Shown here: one piece after another, positions 25,735 to 32,354 of the stretch
Layout of the letters: each line of letters starts with the position of its first letter
Position numbering within the stretch: position 1 is the first letter of the stretch
DNA from: Bradyrhizobium sp. RP6
GTDB taxonomy: Bacteria; Pseudomonadota; Alphaproteobacteria; Rhizobiales; Xanthobacteraceae
DNA: 64,000 nt
Reading direction: 5' to 3'
Assembly: GCF_003837805.1 (NCBI RefSeq)
Contig: NZ_RQIT01000001.1
Span: forward strand, 310,001-374,000
Made by a program: the position numbers and the translations under genes
Notes under the pieces: generated by a model
Database searches by the model: none
The model's input: only the letters and a program-made list of their open reading frames with translations
Told to the model about the DNA's origin: nothing

Positions 25735-26152
25735 TTAATGCAGCGCGGCGGCTCGCATCACCTTGCGGCCGTAGGCCGTGCAAGAAGGCCGGGCGTAGAC
25801 GCCACGCTGATAGAGGCTCACGCCTGCGCAGCCGGGGCCGCCCTTCGAGATCGCGATGCGCAGGTAGCGCGCGCCAGCGCGAGCGCCGGTGACGCAGTCG
25901 AACAGGTTCCCGGTGATGCCGATTTCACGCGCCGTCTGAGGCTTGACCTGCATGATGCTGCGTTCCCCTGCGCTGCCGCGCAGATGGCAGTTGAAGTCTG
26001 CTCTCGACCTTGGCAACGGCCTGGGCGAGAACGCGAGGAACGCCCTCCGCGTCAGCGGCGGCGTTGATGACGGACCGAAGGTCGGACCCGAACGCAGGCA
26101 AAGAGGTTCCCATCACGGCCGCGATTGCGACCGCGCTGATAAGGCGCTTCAT
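25735..26152 (-). pseudogene. Frameshifted lytic transglycosylase (SLT-type)
   Basis: Reading leftward from 26152, KRLISAVAIAAVMGTSLPAFGSD is a signal peptide. It is followed by LRSVINAAADAEGVPRVLAQAVAKVES, where the glutamate is the SLT catalytic residue. The frame then breaks. The next frame continues the same domain: DFNCHLRGSAGERSIMQVKPQTAREIGITGNLF, ARAGARYLR and GGPGCAGVSLYQRG. Deleting one T at about 25999 (plus strand) restores VES-DFNC and a 138-residue enzyme. The protein would cleave peptidoglycan in the periplasm. Either it is inactivated, or the base is a sequencing error or a recoding site; the sequence alone cannot decide. Confidence 0.8.
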
Positions 26153-26163
26153 GTTTTCTCCTA

Positions 26164-26511
26164 TCAGGCCGCTACGGCTTCACACTCGAACCGCTTGGCC
26201 TCGTCTCGGCGACGCATGTTCTCCTTGTGCGTCACCATTTCCAGGTGATCCGGGTTCACGCAGCGGCGTGTCCGGCAGAGATGATCGAGTTGCTTGCGCG
26301 GAGGGATCGGACCGTGTTCGAGCACGTACATCACGATATGAACGGCCATGGTGCCGCCATCGAGACACATGCGCGGGTAGTCTTTACCTCTGCCCTTGTT
26401 CCCCGAACTTGGCCCTGTCCAAACGTGGCAGGGTGTGTCGAGCACCGTCCCTTGAACGATCTCGACGCGAGACATCACCTTCTCGCGAATCCTGTCCCTG
26501 CGCGTAGTCAT
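26164..26511 (-). CDS. HNH endonuclease
   Basis: 115 residues. The HNH fold is visible as CHVWTGPSSGNKGRGKDYPRM, then LDHLCRTRRCVNPDHLEMVTHKENMRR. It carries the two-cysteine zinc variant (C-RTRR-C) typical of phage homing-type HNH proteins that act on DNA. No intron or inserted gene is evident nearby, so it may be free-standing. The start is ATG 26511, as upstream codons belong to the previous gene's frame. Confidence 0.85.
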   Translation of the reverse strand: MTTRRDRIREKVMSRVEIVQGTVLDTPCHVWTGPSSGNKGRGKDYPRMCLDGGTMAVHIVMYVLEHGPIPPRKQLDHLCRTRRCVNPDHLEMVTHKENMRRRDEAKRFECEAVAA

Positions 26512-26521
26512 TTGGATCGCT

Positions 26522-26728
26522 CTAAACGCGCGCCTGTCGCGTCTTGAACGCTGCAATGTGGAAGGCGCGTTTGTGCGGCGTGTCGTGAACGGGCCACGGC
26601 ACGCGAGACAGAGCGTGGCGATGCTGCCCGTCTTCGACCCAGGTATGCAGCAACTCAGCGAACGGATTGCCGTTCGCGCGAGTGCGGTGGACAATCTTCA
26701 CGTCAACGTTGGTCAGGATACGCGCCAT
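26522..26728 (-). CDS. Small basic prophage protein, unrecognised
   Basis: 68 residues, rich in His and Arg (VKIVHRTRANGNPFAELLHTWVEDGQHRHALSRVPWPVHDTPHKRAF). Its ATG overlaps the stop of the preceding gene (TGATG), indicating coupled translation. No family recognised. The basic, histidine-rich character is unusual for the region. Confidence 0.5.
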   Translation of the reverse strand: MARILTNVDVKIVHRTRANGNPFAELLHTWVEDGQHRHALSRVPWPVHDTPHKRAFHIAAFKTRQARV

Positions 26729-26979
26729 CACGCGGCATCCTTGTCGGTGGTAACGCCGAGCGCGGCCAGCTTCTCGCCAACGACCGCGATGCCCTGCTCG
26801 ATGACCAGCTTCAACTCGGGCAGCATACGCTCGACCAGATCGGGGCGGATGTCTTGGTTGCTCTGCATCGGCGTCTTGATCGTGATCTTCGTTTCCGAGC
26901 CGAGACGGATCAGCAGCCCAAGCAGGTAGTCGCGTTCCTTGATCAGTTCGGCGACGGCATGGAAATTCTCAAGCTTCAC
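26728..26979 (-). CDS. Small helical prophage protein, unrecognised
   Basis: About 83 residues (KLENFHAVAELIKERDYLLGLLIRLG...DLVERMLPELKLVIEQGIAVVGEKLAALG), predicted as several amphipathic helices. Start choice: GTG 26979, inside the last codons of the upstream gene and behind GGGGAA; ATG 27009 is an alternative that overlaps that gene more deeply. Role unknown. Confidence 0.5.
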   Translation of the reverse strand: MKLENFHAVAELIKERDYLLGLLIRLGSETKITIKTPMQSNQDIRPDLVERMLPELKLVIEQGIAVVGEKLAALGVTTDKDAA

Positions 26980-27223
26980 TGTTGTCGTTCCCCAACTTGT
27001 CGAGTCCATAGATTTCGCGGAAGCGGTCGCGGTTGATGTCCTTGGGATCAACCTCGACTATGTGCGGCGGCATGACCGCGTTCGGATCAGGCTCGACGGC
27101 GATGCCATCGAGCGAGATGCCGCCGCCGATCAGAAAGCAGTGGCCGTAGTCAGCGGCGCGCAGCTTCTCGGCGATCTCCGCATATGCCGCCTGGGAGATC
27201 GGGAGGCGGACGAGAGTCCTCAC
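26969..27223 (-). CDS. Small prophage protein, unrecognised
   Basis: 84 residues with alpha/beta character (SQAAYAEIAEKLRAADYGHCFLIGGGISLDGIAVEPDPNAVMPPHIVEV) and an acidic end. It lies four bases into the upstream coiled-coil gene (ATGA-type overlap at 27220) in an uninterrupted leftward chain. No family recognised. Confidence 0.55.
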   Translation of the reverse strand: MRTLVRLPISQAAYAEIAEKLRAADYGHCFLIGGGISLDGIAVEPDPNAVMPPHIVEVDPKDINRDRFREIYGLDKLGNDNSEA

Positions 27224-27456
27224 GATCCACCGTCCACGCGATAGGCTGCCCGCAGCGCCGTGAGGCGCCTCTCGGACGCGGCGAGCGCCGCTTCGAGTTC
27301 AGCGACGCGGTTGGCGGTGAAGCTTGCGATCTCGCGAGCGAGGTCGGTACGCTCAGCGGTGACGTAGCCGAGCCCCATCGACTTCTGCCGTTCGTCAGCA
27401 CGAACGACGTACTTGCGGTCAACGAAGGCTTGCGCCTGGGCGATAAGCGCGTCCAT
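27220..27456 (-). CDS. Small coiled-coil prophage protein
   Basis: 78 residues. ALIAQAQAFVDRKYVVRADER is followed by a long heptad-rich helix (LAREIASFTANRVAELEAALAASERRLTALRAAY). It starts directly after the MazG-like gene. It could oligomerise or bridge other phage proteins; nothing more specific can be said. Confidence 0.55.
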   Translation of the reverse strand: MDALIAQAQAFVDRKYVVRADERQKSMGLGYVTAERTDLAREIASFTANRVAELEAALAASERRLTALRAAYRVDGGS

Positions 27457-27457
27457 G

Positions 27458-28192
27458 TCAGTACGCCTTTCCGCCGACCGCCATGCGGGCGCTCGCCATG
27501 TGATCCGGCCGGGAGATGTTGAAGATGAACTTCGCGGCGGCGGCGTCACCCATGGGCAGACGCTTTGCGCCAGCCAGATCGAAGATGCGGAAGAGCGCGT
27601 CGGCCATCTCGACGGTCAGGCCATCGAACTGCGGAAGCTTGTCATCGGGAAGCTGCTTGCGGTCGGCCTCCATGGCTTCGGCGATCTCGCTGACGGTCAG
27701 CATGAGCTTCGTCGGCACGATGTAGCGTTCGTTGCGGAGATCGGCGCCGGTGGCGGGATCGGTCCACCAATGCTTGTTGGCGTCGTGCAGGAGGTCGGTC
27801 ATCCAATCGACGCAGAAGCGGACGGCGGTGGCCGGGTCGTTAAACTCTGCGAGCGCGTCGTGGCAAACCTCGGTCGCTGCGGCGAAGTTGCGCGAATAGA
27901 GCGTGTCGCGGATGTCTTGCAACGCTTTCACGTAGAGCGCGGCGTCGGCCGAGCGCTTGGCGTTCATCTTGAGCAACGTGTTGACGTTGTCACGAACGAC
28001 ATCGACGTGCGACTTGGTCGCGGTCATGTCCTTCAGGTCGAACCAACCGTAGAGCAGAAGGACCATGGCGCCGGTGGTGAAGAGGGCGGCCATCAGCGAG
28101 TGGCCCGCGAGCGACGAGTCAATTGCGAGCGCGAGGCCGAAGCCTCCGGTGGCGATGCCGTAGAAGAGACGAAGCATGGAGGTGACTTTCAT
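27458..28192 (-). CDS. Membrane-anchored MazG-like NTP pyrophosphohydrolase
   Basis: 244 residues. Two N-terminal hydrophobic helices (about 7-26 and 33-50) form a hairpin that would place both ends in the cytoplasm. A helical linker follows, then a C-terminal all-alpha NTP-PPase domain: KLMLTVSEIAEAMEADRK with ExxE at 169-172 and LTVEMADALFRIFDLAG with ExxD at 195-198, the metal-binding pattern of MazG. Soluble phage MazG proteins alter (p)ppGpp or clean nucleotide pools; a membrane-tethered form is unusual. It belongs to the leftward accessory cluster. Catalysis is inferred from the motif only. Confidence 0.7.
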   Translation of the reverse strand: MKVTSMLRLFYGIATGGFGLALAIDSSLAGHSLMAALFTTGAMVLLLYGWFDLKDMTATKSHVDVVRDNVNTLLKMNAKRSADAALYVKALQDIRDTLYSRNFAAATEVCHDALAEFNDPATAVRFCVDWMTDLLHDANKHWWTDPATGADLRNERYIVPTKLMLTVSEIAEAMEADRKQLPDDKLPQFDGLTVEMADALFRIFDLAGAKRLPMGDAAAAKFIFNISRPDHMASARMAVGGKAY

Positions 28193-28237
28193 GGGAGGCG
28201 AACCTGCAAGGATTTCTTGCAGGTTGGGGAAGGAGGT

Positions 28238-28513
28238 TCAGGCGGCGGCGGGCAGAAGGACGTAGGCGGGCGGCAGCTTCTTGCCGATGGCCTTGGCCCC
28301 GGCCGCCGTGACAACGAAGACGCGCATCGAGCCGAAGTCGCGTACGGGGTTGCGAACCATGTAGCCCTTGCCGACAAGGCGCTGTGCGACACCGATGTCT
28401 TCGCCGTTGTCATGAGCGGCGACGAAGTTGCGGCTGATCGAGTTGCCGTGTTCGAGCCCGAGCGCGCGGCGCGTGAGCATCGTTTCCTGATGCGTGAGCA
28501 GGTATTCAGTCAT
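28238..28513 (-). CDS. Small prophage protein with winged-helix-like pattern
   Basis: 91 residues: EYLLTHQETMLTRRALGL, then AAHDNGEDIGVAQRLVGKGYMVRNPVRDFGSMRVFVVTAAGAKAIGKKL. A 'helix, helix, wing, then TAAG' pattern resembles small wHTH proteins with a terminal 'T..G' strand. Its start overlaps the end of the upstream wHTH gene by eight bases. Function unknown. Confidence 0.55.
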   Translation of the reverse strand: MTEYLLTHQETMLTRRALGLEHGNSISRNFVAAHDNGEDIGVAQRLVGKGYMVRNPVRDFGSMRVFVVTAAGAKAIGKKLPPAYVLLPAAA

Positions 28514-28901
28514 GGCGTCCCCCTCCAGCCGAACAAGGCGTTCTGATCCGAGTGCATTGCCTGCGACGCGGCTTTGCGGGGGTGGGCTGGGGGAGATCCA
28601 CGGCGGTCAGGCTGTCCTTGTGATGAAGGACGTGAGCCGTCATGCCGCTGACGTTCTTCCGGCGGTCGCTCAGCTTGACGAGCGTGCCGATCCTGACGAG
28701 TTCCGAGACGCGCGGACGGATCGCAAGGACGCTTTCCTTCAGTTGCTTTGCGATCTCGTCAGCCGTCAGGCGGTAGCCGTTGAGCATTAGTTCGGCGATG
28801 GCGATGCGGAGCATCGCTGCCCGGGTGACGATCTGTTCCGCCGCGTCCTTCGAAGCGCCCCCGCCCTTCGACCCCGGCTTGTTCGGATAGTTCTGCGACA
28901 T
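28506..28901 (-). CDS. Winged-helix DNA-binding-like prophage protein
   Basis: About 131 residues: RAAMLRIAIAELMLNGYRLTADEIAKQLKESVLAIRPRVSELVRIGTLVKLSDRR matches a winged helix of the kind that opens or closes promoter control in phages, followed by a basic, disordered C-terminus. It is the first gene of the leftward accessory cluster. ATG 28901 is chosen behind GGGAGAG. A GCCCC-GAA-GGGGC hairpin (28921-28933) lies in its 5' leader. Confidence 0.65.
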   Translation of the reverse strand: MSQNYPNKPGSKGGGASKDAAEQIVTRAAMLRIAIAELMLNGYRLTADEIAKQLKESVLAIRPRVSELVRIGTLVKLSDRRKNVSGMTAHVLHHKDSLTAVDLPQPTPAKPRRRQCTRIRTPCSAGGGRHD

Positions 28902-29411
28902 AGACAAAGCTCTCCCGTTCGCCCCGAAGGGGCGTTGTTCCGATCAGCGATGTGCGGTGTGGATTTCCCGTCCCCGTCCGGCAGAATCAGCCGGTCTCGC
29001 GTGAGCCAACGGATACACGATGGATGATCCGTCGCGCAAGAGTTATGATAGGGTTATCGAGGGATGACCGGCGGGCTATGGTAAGCAGGCCGTTAAGGGC
29101 GAGGCGAAGTCGCGCATAGAAATCGCCAACTCCATATTATCTTTTGGAGGCGGTTTCGGTTTCGAGCGATAACCGCCGCAAAACTAAACCCGCTATCCGC
29201 GAAGCGGGCCGACGGGGGGTCGGAGGGTATCTCCTATATATATAATGGTAATATATACTTGTAATATATCCTGAAGAAGATGTGAGTGGAGGACTTTACT
29301 TCTATATATAGGGGCGAAACCCCCTAAACGGGCAGTTGATGTTATCGGCTCTGACGGACGGAACCGAAATTCGACGGATGGAGTTGATATTATCCGATGC
29401 GCAGGAAGGTC
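28902..29411. promoter_or_regulatory. Divergent control region with operators, hairpins and an AT-rich island
   Basis: This gene-free 510-base stretch separates the leftward cluster from the rightward gene at 29412. It holds ACGGAT (29009) and ATCCGTC (29027), GACGGAC (29353) and GACGGAT (29373, 20 bases later); hairpins GGCGGTT/AACCGCC (29149-29177), CCCGCT/AGCGGG (29189-29208, followed leftward by TTTAGTTTTG, terminator-like) and GGGG-CGAAA-CCCC (29311-29323). An AT-rich island (29228-29310) contains CTATATATA twice and GTAATATAT twice. These parts fit a divergent promoter block and possibly a replication origin. No coding was found. Confidence 0.55.
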
Positions 29412-30263
29412 ATGTCAGAGTGGGACGCCAAGGCGGCGTTCCTCAACATCCCCGACGACGGATGGTCCTTCGTTGGCTTCGCCAACGCCTTGCCGTGCCA
29501 TCCTAGCGAGGCAGAGGCCATCGCTCGGTATCTGCACCGGAAGAAGCTGATCTGGCTCTCGATGCGCGCTGGGCACGGCAGAGTGTTCCCGGCAGCGATG
29601 CGTCCCGGTCGAGGTCGGCCGAAGGCTCTCGGCGTCGAGCAGCGGCCTTTGATTGATCCCGCCCTGGCTGGCTTCCTCACCCAGGCGCATCCCACGTTCC
29701 TGAAGATCAGGCTCTTGCTCGGCCGCGATCCCGGCGGTGCATGGAACGAGCATCAGGCGCTCAAGGCCGAGATCAAGTTCGCCATCGCCGTCGAGGCGAC
29801 GAACCTGATGAACCTCTGCCGGACGTTCACCAAGGAACACCCCGCCATTCCCGTTGCGGCGCTCCGTGATGCACTCTGGCTCGATAGGCCGCACACCATG
29901 CCCATCGTCGCGCAGACGCAGCCCGATCTTGCCCCGGCTGGCTCAGAGCAGTTCGCCGAGCAGCCGAAGGGGAAGCGGCGGCTCTCGAAGAACCTGACCG
30001 ACGAAGAGCGGATGATCTCCTACATCGAAGCCGCCGCCGCATCCGGCATTGCCGCCTACGAGATCGCCAACAAGGGCAAGATCGCTCGCGACCGGGTCGC
30101 CATCATCGGCGAGATGTTCGAGAACATGGGCACCATTCGGTCGGCTGTGGTCCGCACGTCGGATCGGGGGCGATTGGGGACGCGATACTTCATGCGGAAG
30201 TACGGCGATCCGGTGATCGGCGAGGGCGGCAGGCTTCTTTACTGTCGCGACTGGGCGATCTGA
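29412..30263 (+). CDS. Prophage protein of unknown function, possible HTH segments
   Basis: 283 residues, cytoplasmic. The N-terminal part begins SEWDAKAAFLNIPDDGWSFVGFANALPCHPSEAEAIARYLHRKKLIWLSMRAGHGRV. A basic middle (RPGRGRPKALGVEQRP) follows. The C-terminal part looks like a winged helix (DEERMISYIEAAAASGIAAYEIANKGKIARDRVAIIGEMFENMG...RTSDRGRLGTRYFM). The ATG at 29412 follows AGGAAGG; an upstream ATG (29397) lacks a site. Standing alone behind the AT-rich island, it could be a replication initiator or regulator, but no family is recognised. Confidence 0.65.
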   Translation: MSEWDAKAAFLNIPDDGWSFVGFANALPCHPSEAEAIARYLHRKKLIWLSMRAGHGRVFPAAMRPGRGRPKALGVEQRPLIDPALAGFLTQAHPTFLKIRLLLGRDPGGAWNEHQALKAEIKFAIAVEATNLMNLCRTFTKEHPAIPVAALRDALWLDRPHTMPIVAQTQPDLAPAGSEQFAEQPKGKRRLSKNLTDEERMISYIEAAAASGIAAYEIANKGKIARDRVAIIGEMFENMGTIRSAVVRTSDRGRLGTRYFMRKYGDPVIGEGGRLLYCRDWAI

Positions 30264-30410
30264 CAGGCGCAGAGCCTGATCGGCCGCGCGCGCCTGATTG
30301 GCTGCAAGCACCGCACGCGCTTGCGACCGCAGGGATGTGATGTGTCGATCAAAGCTCGACGAGCGAAGGTTTGAAGGGTTGATTGTCACCGCCCATGCGG
30401 ACCCGTAGTA

Positions 30411-30476
30411 GAAGTTAGCGGCACGTGACTCGGCGCTTTGTCGGAAGCGCTGTCCCTGCCACGCACCGCTAACTTC
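30411..30476 (+). ncRNA. Structured element, copy 1 (putative ncRNA)
   Basis: The outer stem GAAGTTAGCGG / CCGCTAACTTC is 11 bases and perfect. Inside are CGTG/CACG and an inner hairpin GCGCTT-TGTCGG-AAGCGC, then the unpaired strand CTGTCCCT. It is followed by the shared GTCAGCCTC (30483). Strand is assigned only by analogy with the downstream gene. No known RNA family recognised. Confidence 0.45.
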
Positions 30477-30551
30477 ACCACGGTCAGCCTCAAGCAGCGG
30501 AAGAAGCTGACGGGGTGTGGTATCATTCGGCGAACGCCCTAGCACAACTAC

Positions 30552-30592
30552 CAGGACTGATCGTTATCCCTTGTTCATCAGTATCGGTCCTG
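30552..30592 (+). other. Hairpin between the two structured elements
   Basis: CAGGACTGAT (30552-30561) pairs with ATCGGTCCTG (30583-30592) over ten positions with one G-U, enclosing a 21-base loop. It is not followed by a T run, so it is not an obvious terminator. Confidence 0.4.
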
Positions 30593-30658
30593 AAGTCGCG
30601 CGAGCGCGGCTCGTCACTTTGACGGCAGGCGATGTCCTACCGCGCTCACACGGCCGGG

Positions 30659-30736
30659 GAAGTTAGCGGCGACGTGACCCTGAACGCCTTCCGCTGAGCA
30701 AGGAAAGCGCTGTCCCTAACACGTGCCGCCAACTTC
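30659..30736 (+). ncRNA. Structured element, copy 2 (putative ncRNA)
   Basis: The outer stem GAAGTTAGCGGC / GCCGCCAACTTC has one A-C mismatch. It is extended by ACGTG/CACGT and an inner TTCC/GGAA hairpin, then GCGCTGTCCCT as in copy 1. The shared GTCAGCCTC follows at 30741. The loop sequence differs from copy 1 while the stem plan is kept, as expected of selected structure. Confidence 0.45.
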
Positions 30737-31033
30737 AGTAGTCAGCCTCGGCGTCAAGAGGCCAACCACCCGGCTTTCCCGTGAGGGCTGTCACACCACG
30801 GGATAAAGCGGATTATAGCGGGAGAGGGGGTCGTGGGGAGACCTACCAAGGTTAGTGCTTGCCGGTGCCCACGTGAAATCTCACAGTCTTCATCGCTCTA
30901 GGCGGCGCAGAGTCGGCGCTCTAGGGCCGAGCGGAAATCTCACGATCAGACCCGACATTACCGCGTATGACCCCGGAGCAGAAGTCGCAAAGTACGAGGC
31001 CGAAACTCTTCTACTAAGAGGATCGAGGAAACA

Positions 31034-31849
31034 ATGCCTTTGTACCACTACACGTCCGCCGCAGGTTTACATGGCATCATGGCCAGTAGATCGCTGTGGA
31101 CCTCGCACTACCGCTTCCTCAACGACACGTCGGAGTTTCAGCACGGCTGGAAGATCGTGCTCGAGGCAATCGATCGTCGCGGCGCCGAGATCAGGGAGCT
31201 CTCATCGCTTGCCTGGGAGACGGTCGCACTGTTTCGTCAACACAGTGACGAAGTTCATGGGTTCATCGGGTCATTGACGTCTAAAGGCGATCTGCTCTCG
31301 CAATGGCGAGGCTACAATCGTGGACAAGGCTTCTCGATCGGCTTCAACGCGAGCTGGCTTTTGCAGAACGCCGCGGCACAGGGATTTGATATCACGCCCG
31401 TCCTCTATGAGCCAGAGAGCCAACGAGCGGCGGCTGACAAGGCAGTAACCCTGCTCATTGAACGCTTGTTGGAAGGGACGGATGGTCCGGAAGACCCCCG
31501 CGCACAAGTCAGGACATGGTGGCCGCATGCACTAAAGGCAGCTCTCGTTCTCAAGAACGAGCACTTCCAAGAGGAGCACGAGTCGCGCCTAGTTTGGGTT
31601 GGTGTTTCCTGGCCCCCTGGACTGAAGACGCGATTCTCACCAGCCGGCTTGGTTCCTTACCGGGCTTTTCAGTTTGACAAGGTCGTTATCAACAATGCAG
31701 CCACGCACCCCAATAACTGGGGCATCGAGGAAATCATCATCGGCCCCGCTTTGGGGCATCAGCAGACCTGCGCGGTGGACGCTCTATTGTCTTCACACGG
31801 CATGCGTCTCACGATCAAGCGGTCGGCGATACCCTATGTAGCGGACTGA
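31034..31849 (+). CDS. DUF2971 protein, ADP-ribosyltransferase-like pattern
   Basis: 271 residues. It begins PLYHYTSAAGLHGIMASRSLWTSHYRFLNDTSEF, the hallmark of DUF2971, whose 'Y-H-Y-T ... L/W ... ND' start recalls the H-Y-x-T motif of RNA- or DNA-targeting ADP-ribosyltransferase folds. Further conserved pieces: LLSQWRGYNRGQGFSIGF, the HFQEEHESRLV segment, then IEEIIIGPALGHQQ. Members are frequent cargo genes in phages and defence islands; the enzymatic role here is inference. GAGGAAACA precedes the ATG. The long structured leader and isolated position suggest an independently expressed cargo gene. Confidence 0.8.
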   Translation: MPLYHYTSAAGLHGIMASRSLWTSHYRFLNDTSEFQHGWKIVLEAIDRRGAEIRELSSLAWETVALFRQHSDEVHGFIGSLTSKGDLLSQWRGYNRGQGFSIGFNASWLLQNAAAQGFDITPVLYEPESQRAAADKAVTLLIERLLEGTDGPEDPRAQVRTWWPHALKAALVLKNEHFQEEHESRLVWVGVSWPPGLKTRFSPAGLVPYRAFQFDKVVINNAATHPNNWGIEEIIIGPALGHQQTCAVDALLSSHGMRLTIKRSAIPYVAD

Positions 31850-31976
31850 ACGCCTGTGCTTCTACCAAGAGTGGCTTCAGGCCGCTCTTTATGGCTCCGT
31901 TTCCCCAAAGGGAGCGAGGCGTTGCGGTTGCCGGACTGGTCTCGACCTGCGCATCCAACCACGCGAGCATTCGCGC

Positions 31977-32354
31977 ATGGAAACCCGCGTCGTCAACAAC
32001 ATCCCCGAGTGGCGCTATCAGGCTGAAGTCATCGCGCGCCTTCACGCGCTCGAAGATGCCGGTCTCCCGATCACCTGCGCCGGTGATATGAACCGAGCGA
32101 AGCGTTCGCGACGCGAGCGCATGGAAGCCAAGGTCACGGGCCTTACGGCGGGCGAGGCCGACGTTCGCGTTTATATCACCGGCGGGTTTCTGCTCAGCAT
32201 CGAACTGAAGACGCCCAAGGGGTCGCGCTCGAAGGCGCAGAAGGATCGTCATCCGAAGCTTCAGGCTCTCGGCTTCACCGTGATCATGGCGAAGGCTCCC
32301 ACCCCTGAAGAGCTTGCCGACGAAGTCGAGCGGATCGTGCGGAGCTATCTCTAG
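31977..32354 (+). CDS. VRR-NUC domain nuclease-like protein
   Basis: 125 residues. After a helical N-terminus, the segment GEADVRVYITGGFLLSIELKTPKGSRSKAQKDRHPKLQALGFTVIMAKAPTPEEL has the VRR-NUC arrangement: catalytic Asp (in EADVRV), E-x-K (IELKT), and a Q-k..R...L helix. Phage members may be Holliday-junction or end-processing nucleases. The start at ATG 31977 has no strong ribosome site. Its stop overlaps the next gene's GTG by one base. Confidence 0.82.
   Translation: METRVVNNIPEWRYQAEVIARLHALEDAGLPITCAGDMNRAKRSRRERMEAKVTGLTAGEADVRVYITGGFLLSIELKTPKGSRSKAQKDRHPKLQALGFTVIMAKAPTPEELADEVERIVRSYL

Larger units (their letters stand above)
30264..31033. other. Gene-free 770-base region with structured repeats
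   Basis: No credible gene is seen on either strand. The region holds two copies of a long-stem element (30411-30476 and 30659-30736), a lone hairpin between them (30552-30592), and two interleaved direct-repeat pairs: GAAATCTCAC at 30875 and 30934, and GCTCTAGG at 30895 and 30918. It precedes the DUF2971 gene, whose ribosome site is at its end. Structured RNA or DNA-level recognition sites are the likely content. Confidence 0.5.

Noticed and set aside
30411..30736. A CRISPR-like or iteron array
   Set aside because: Only two copies, 248 bases apart, with long internal pairing; repeats and spacers do not alternate.
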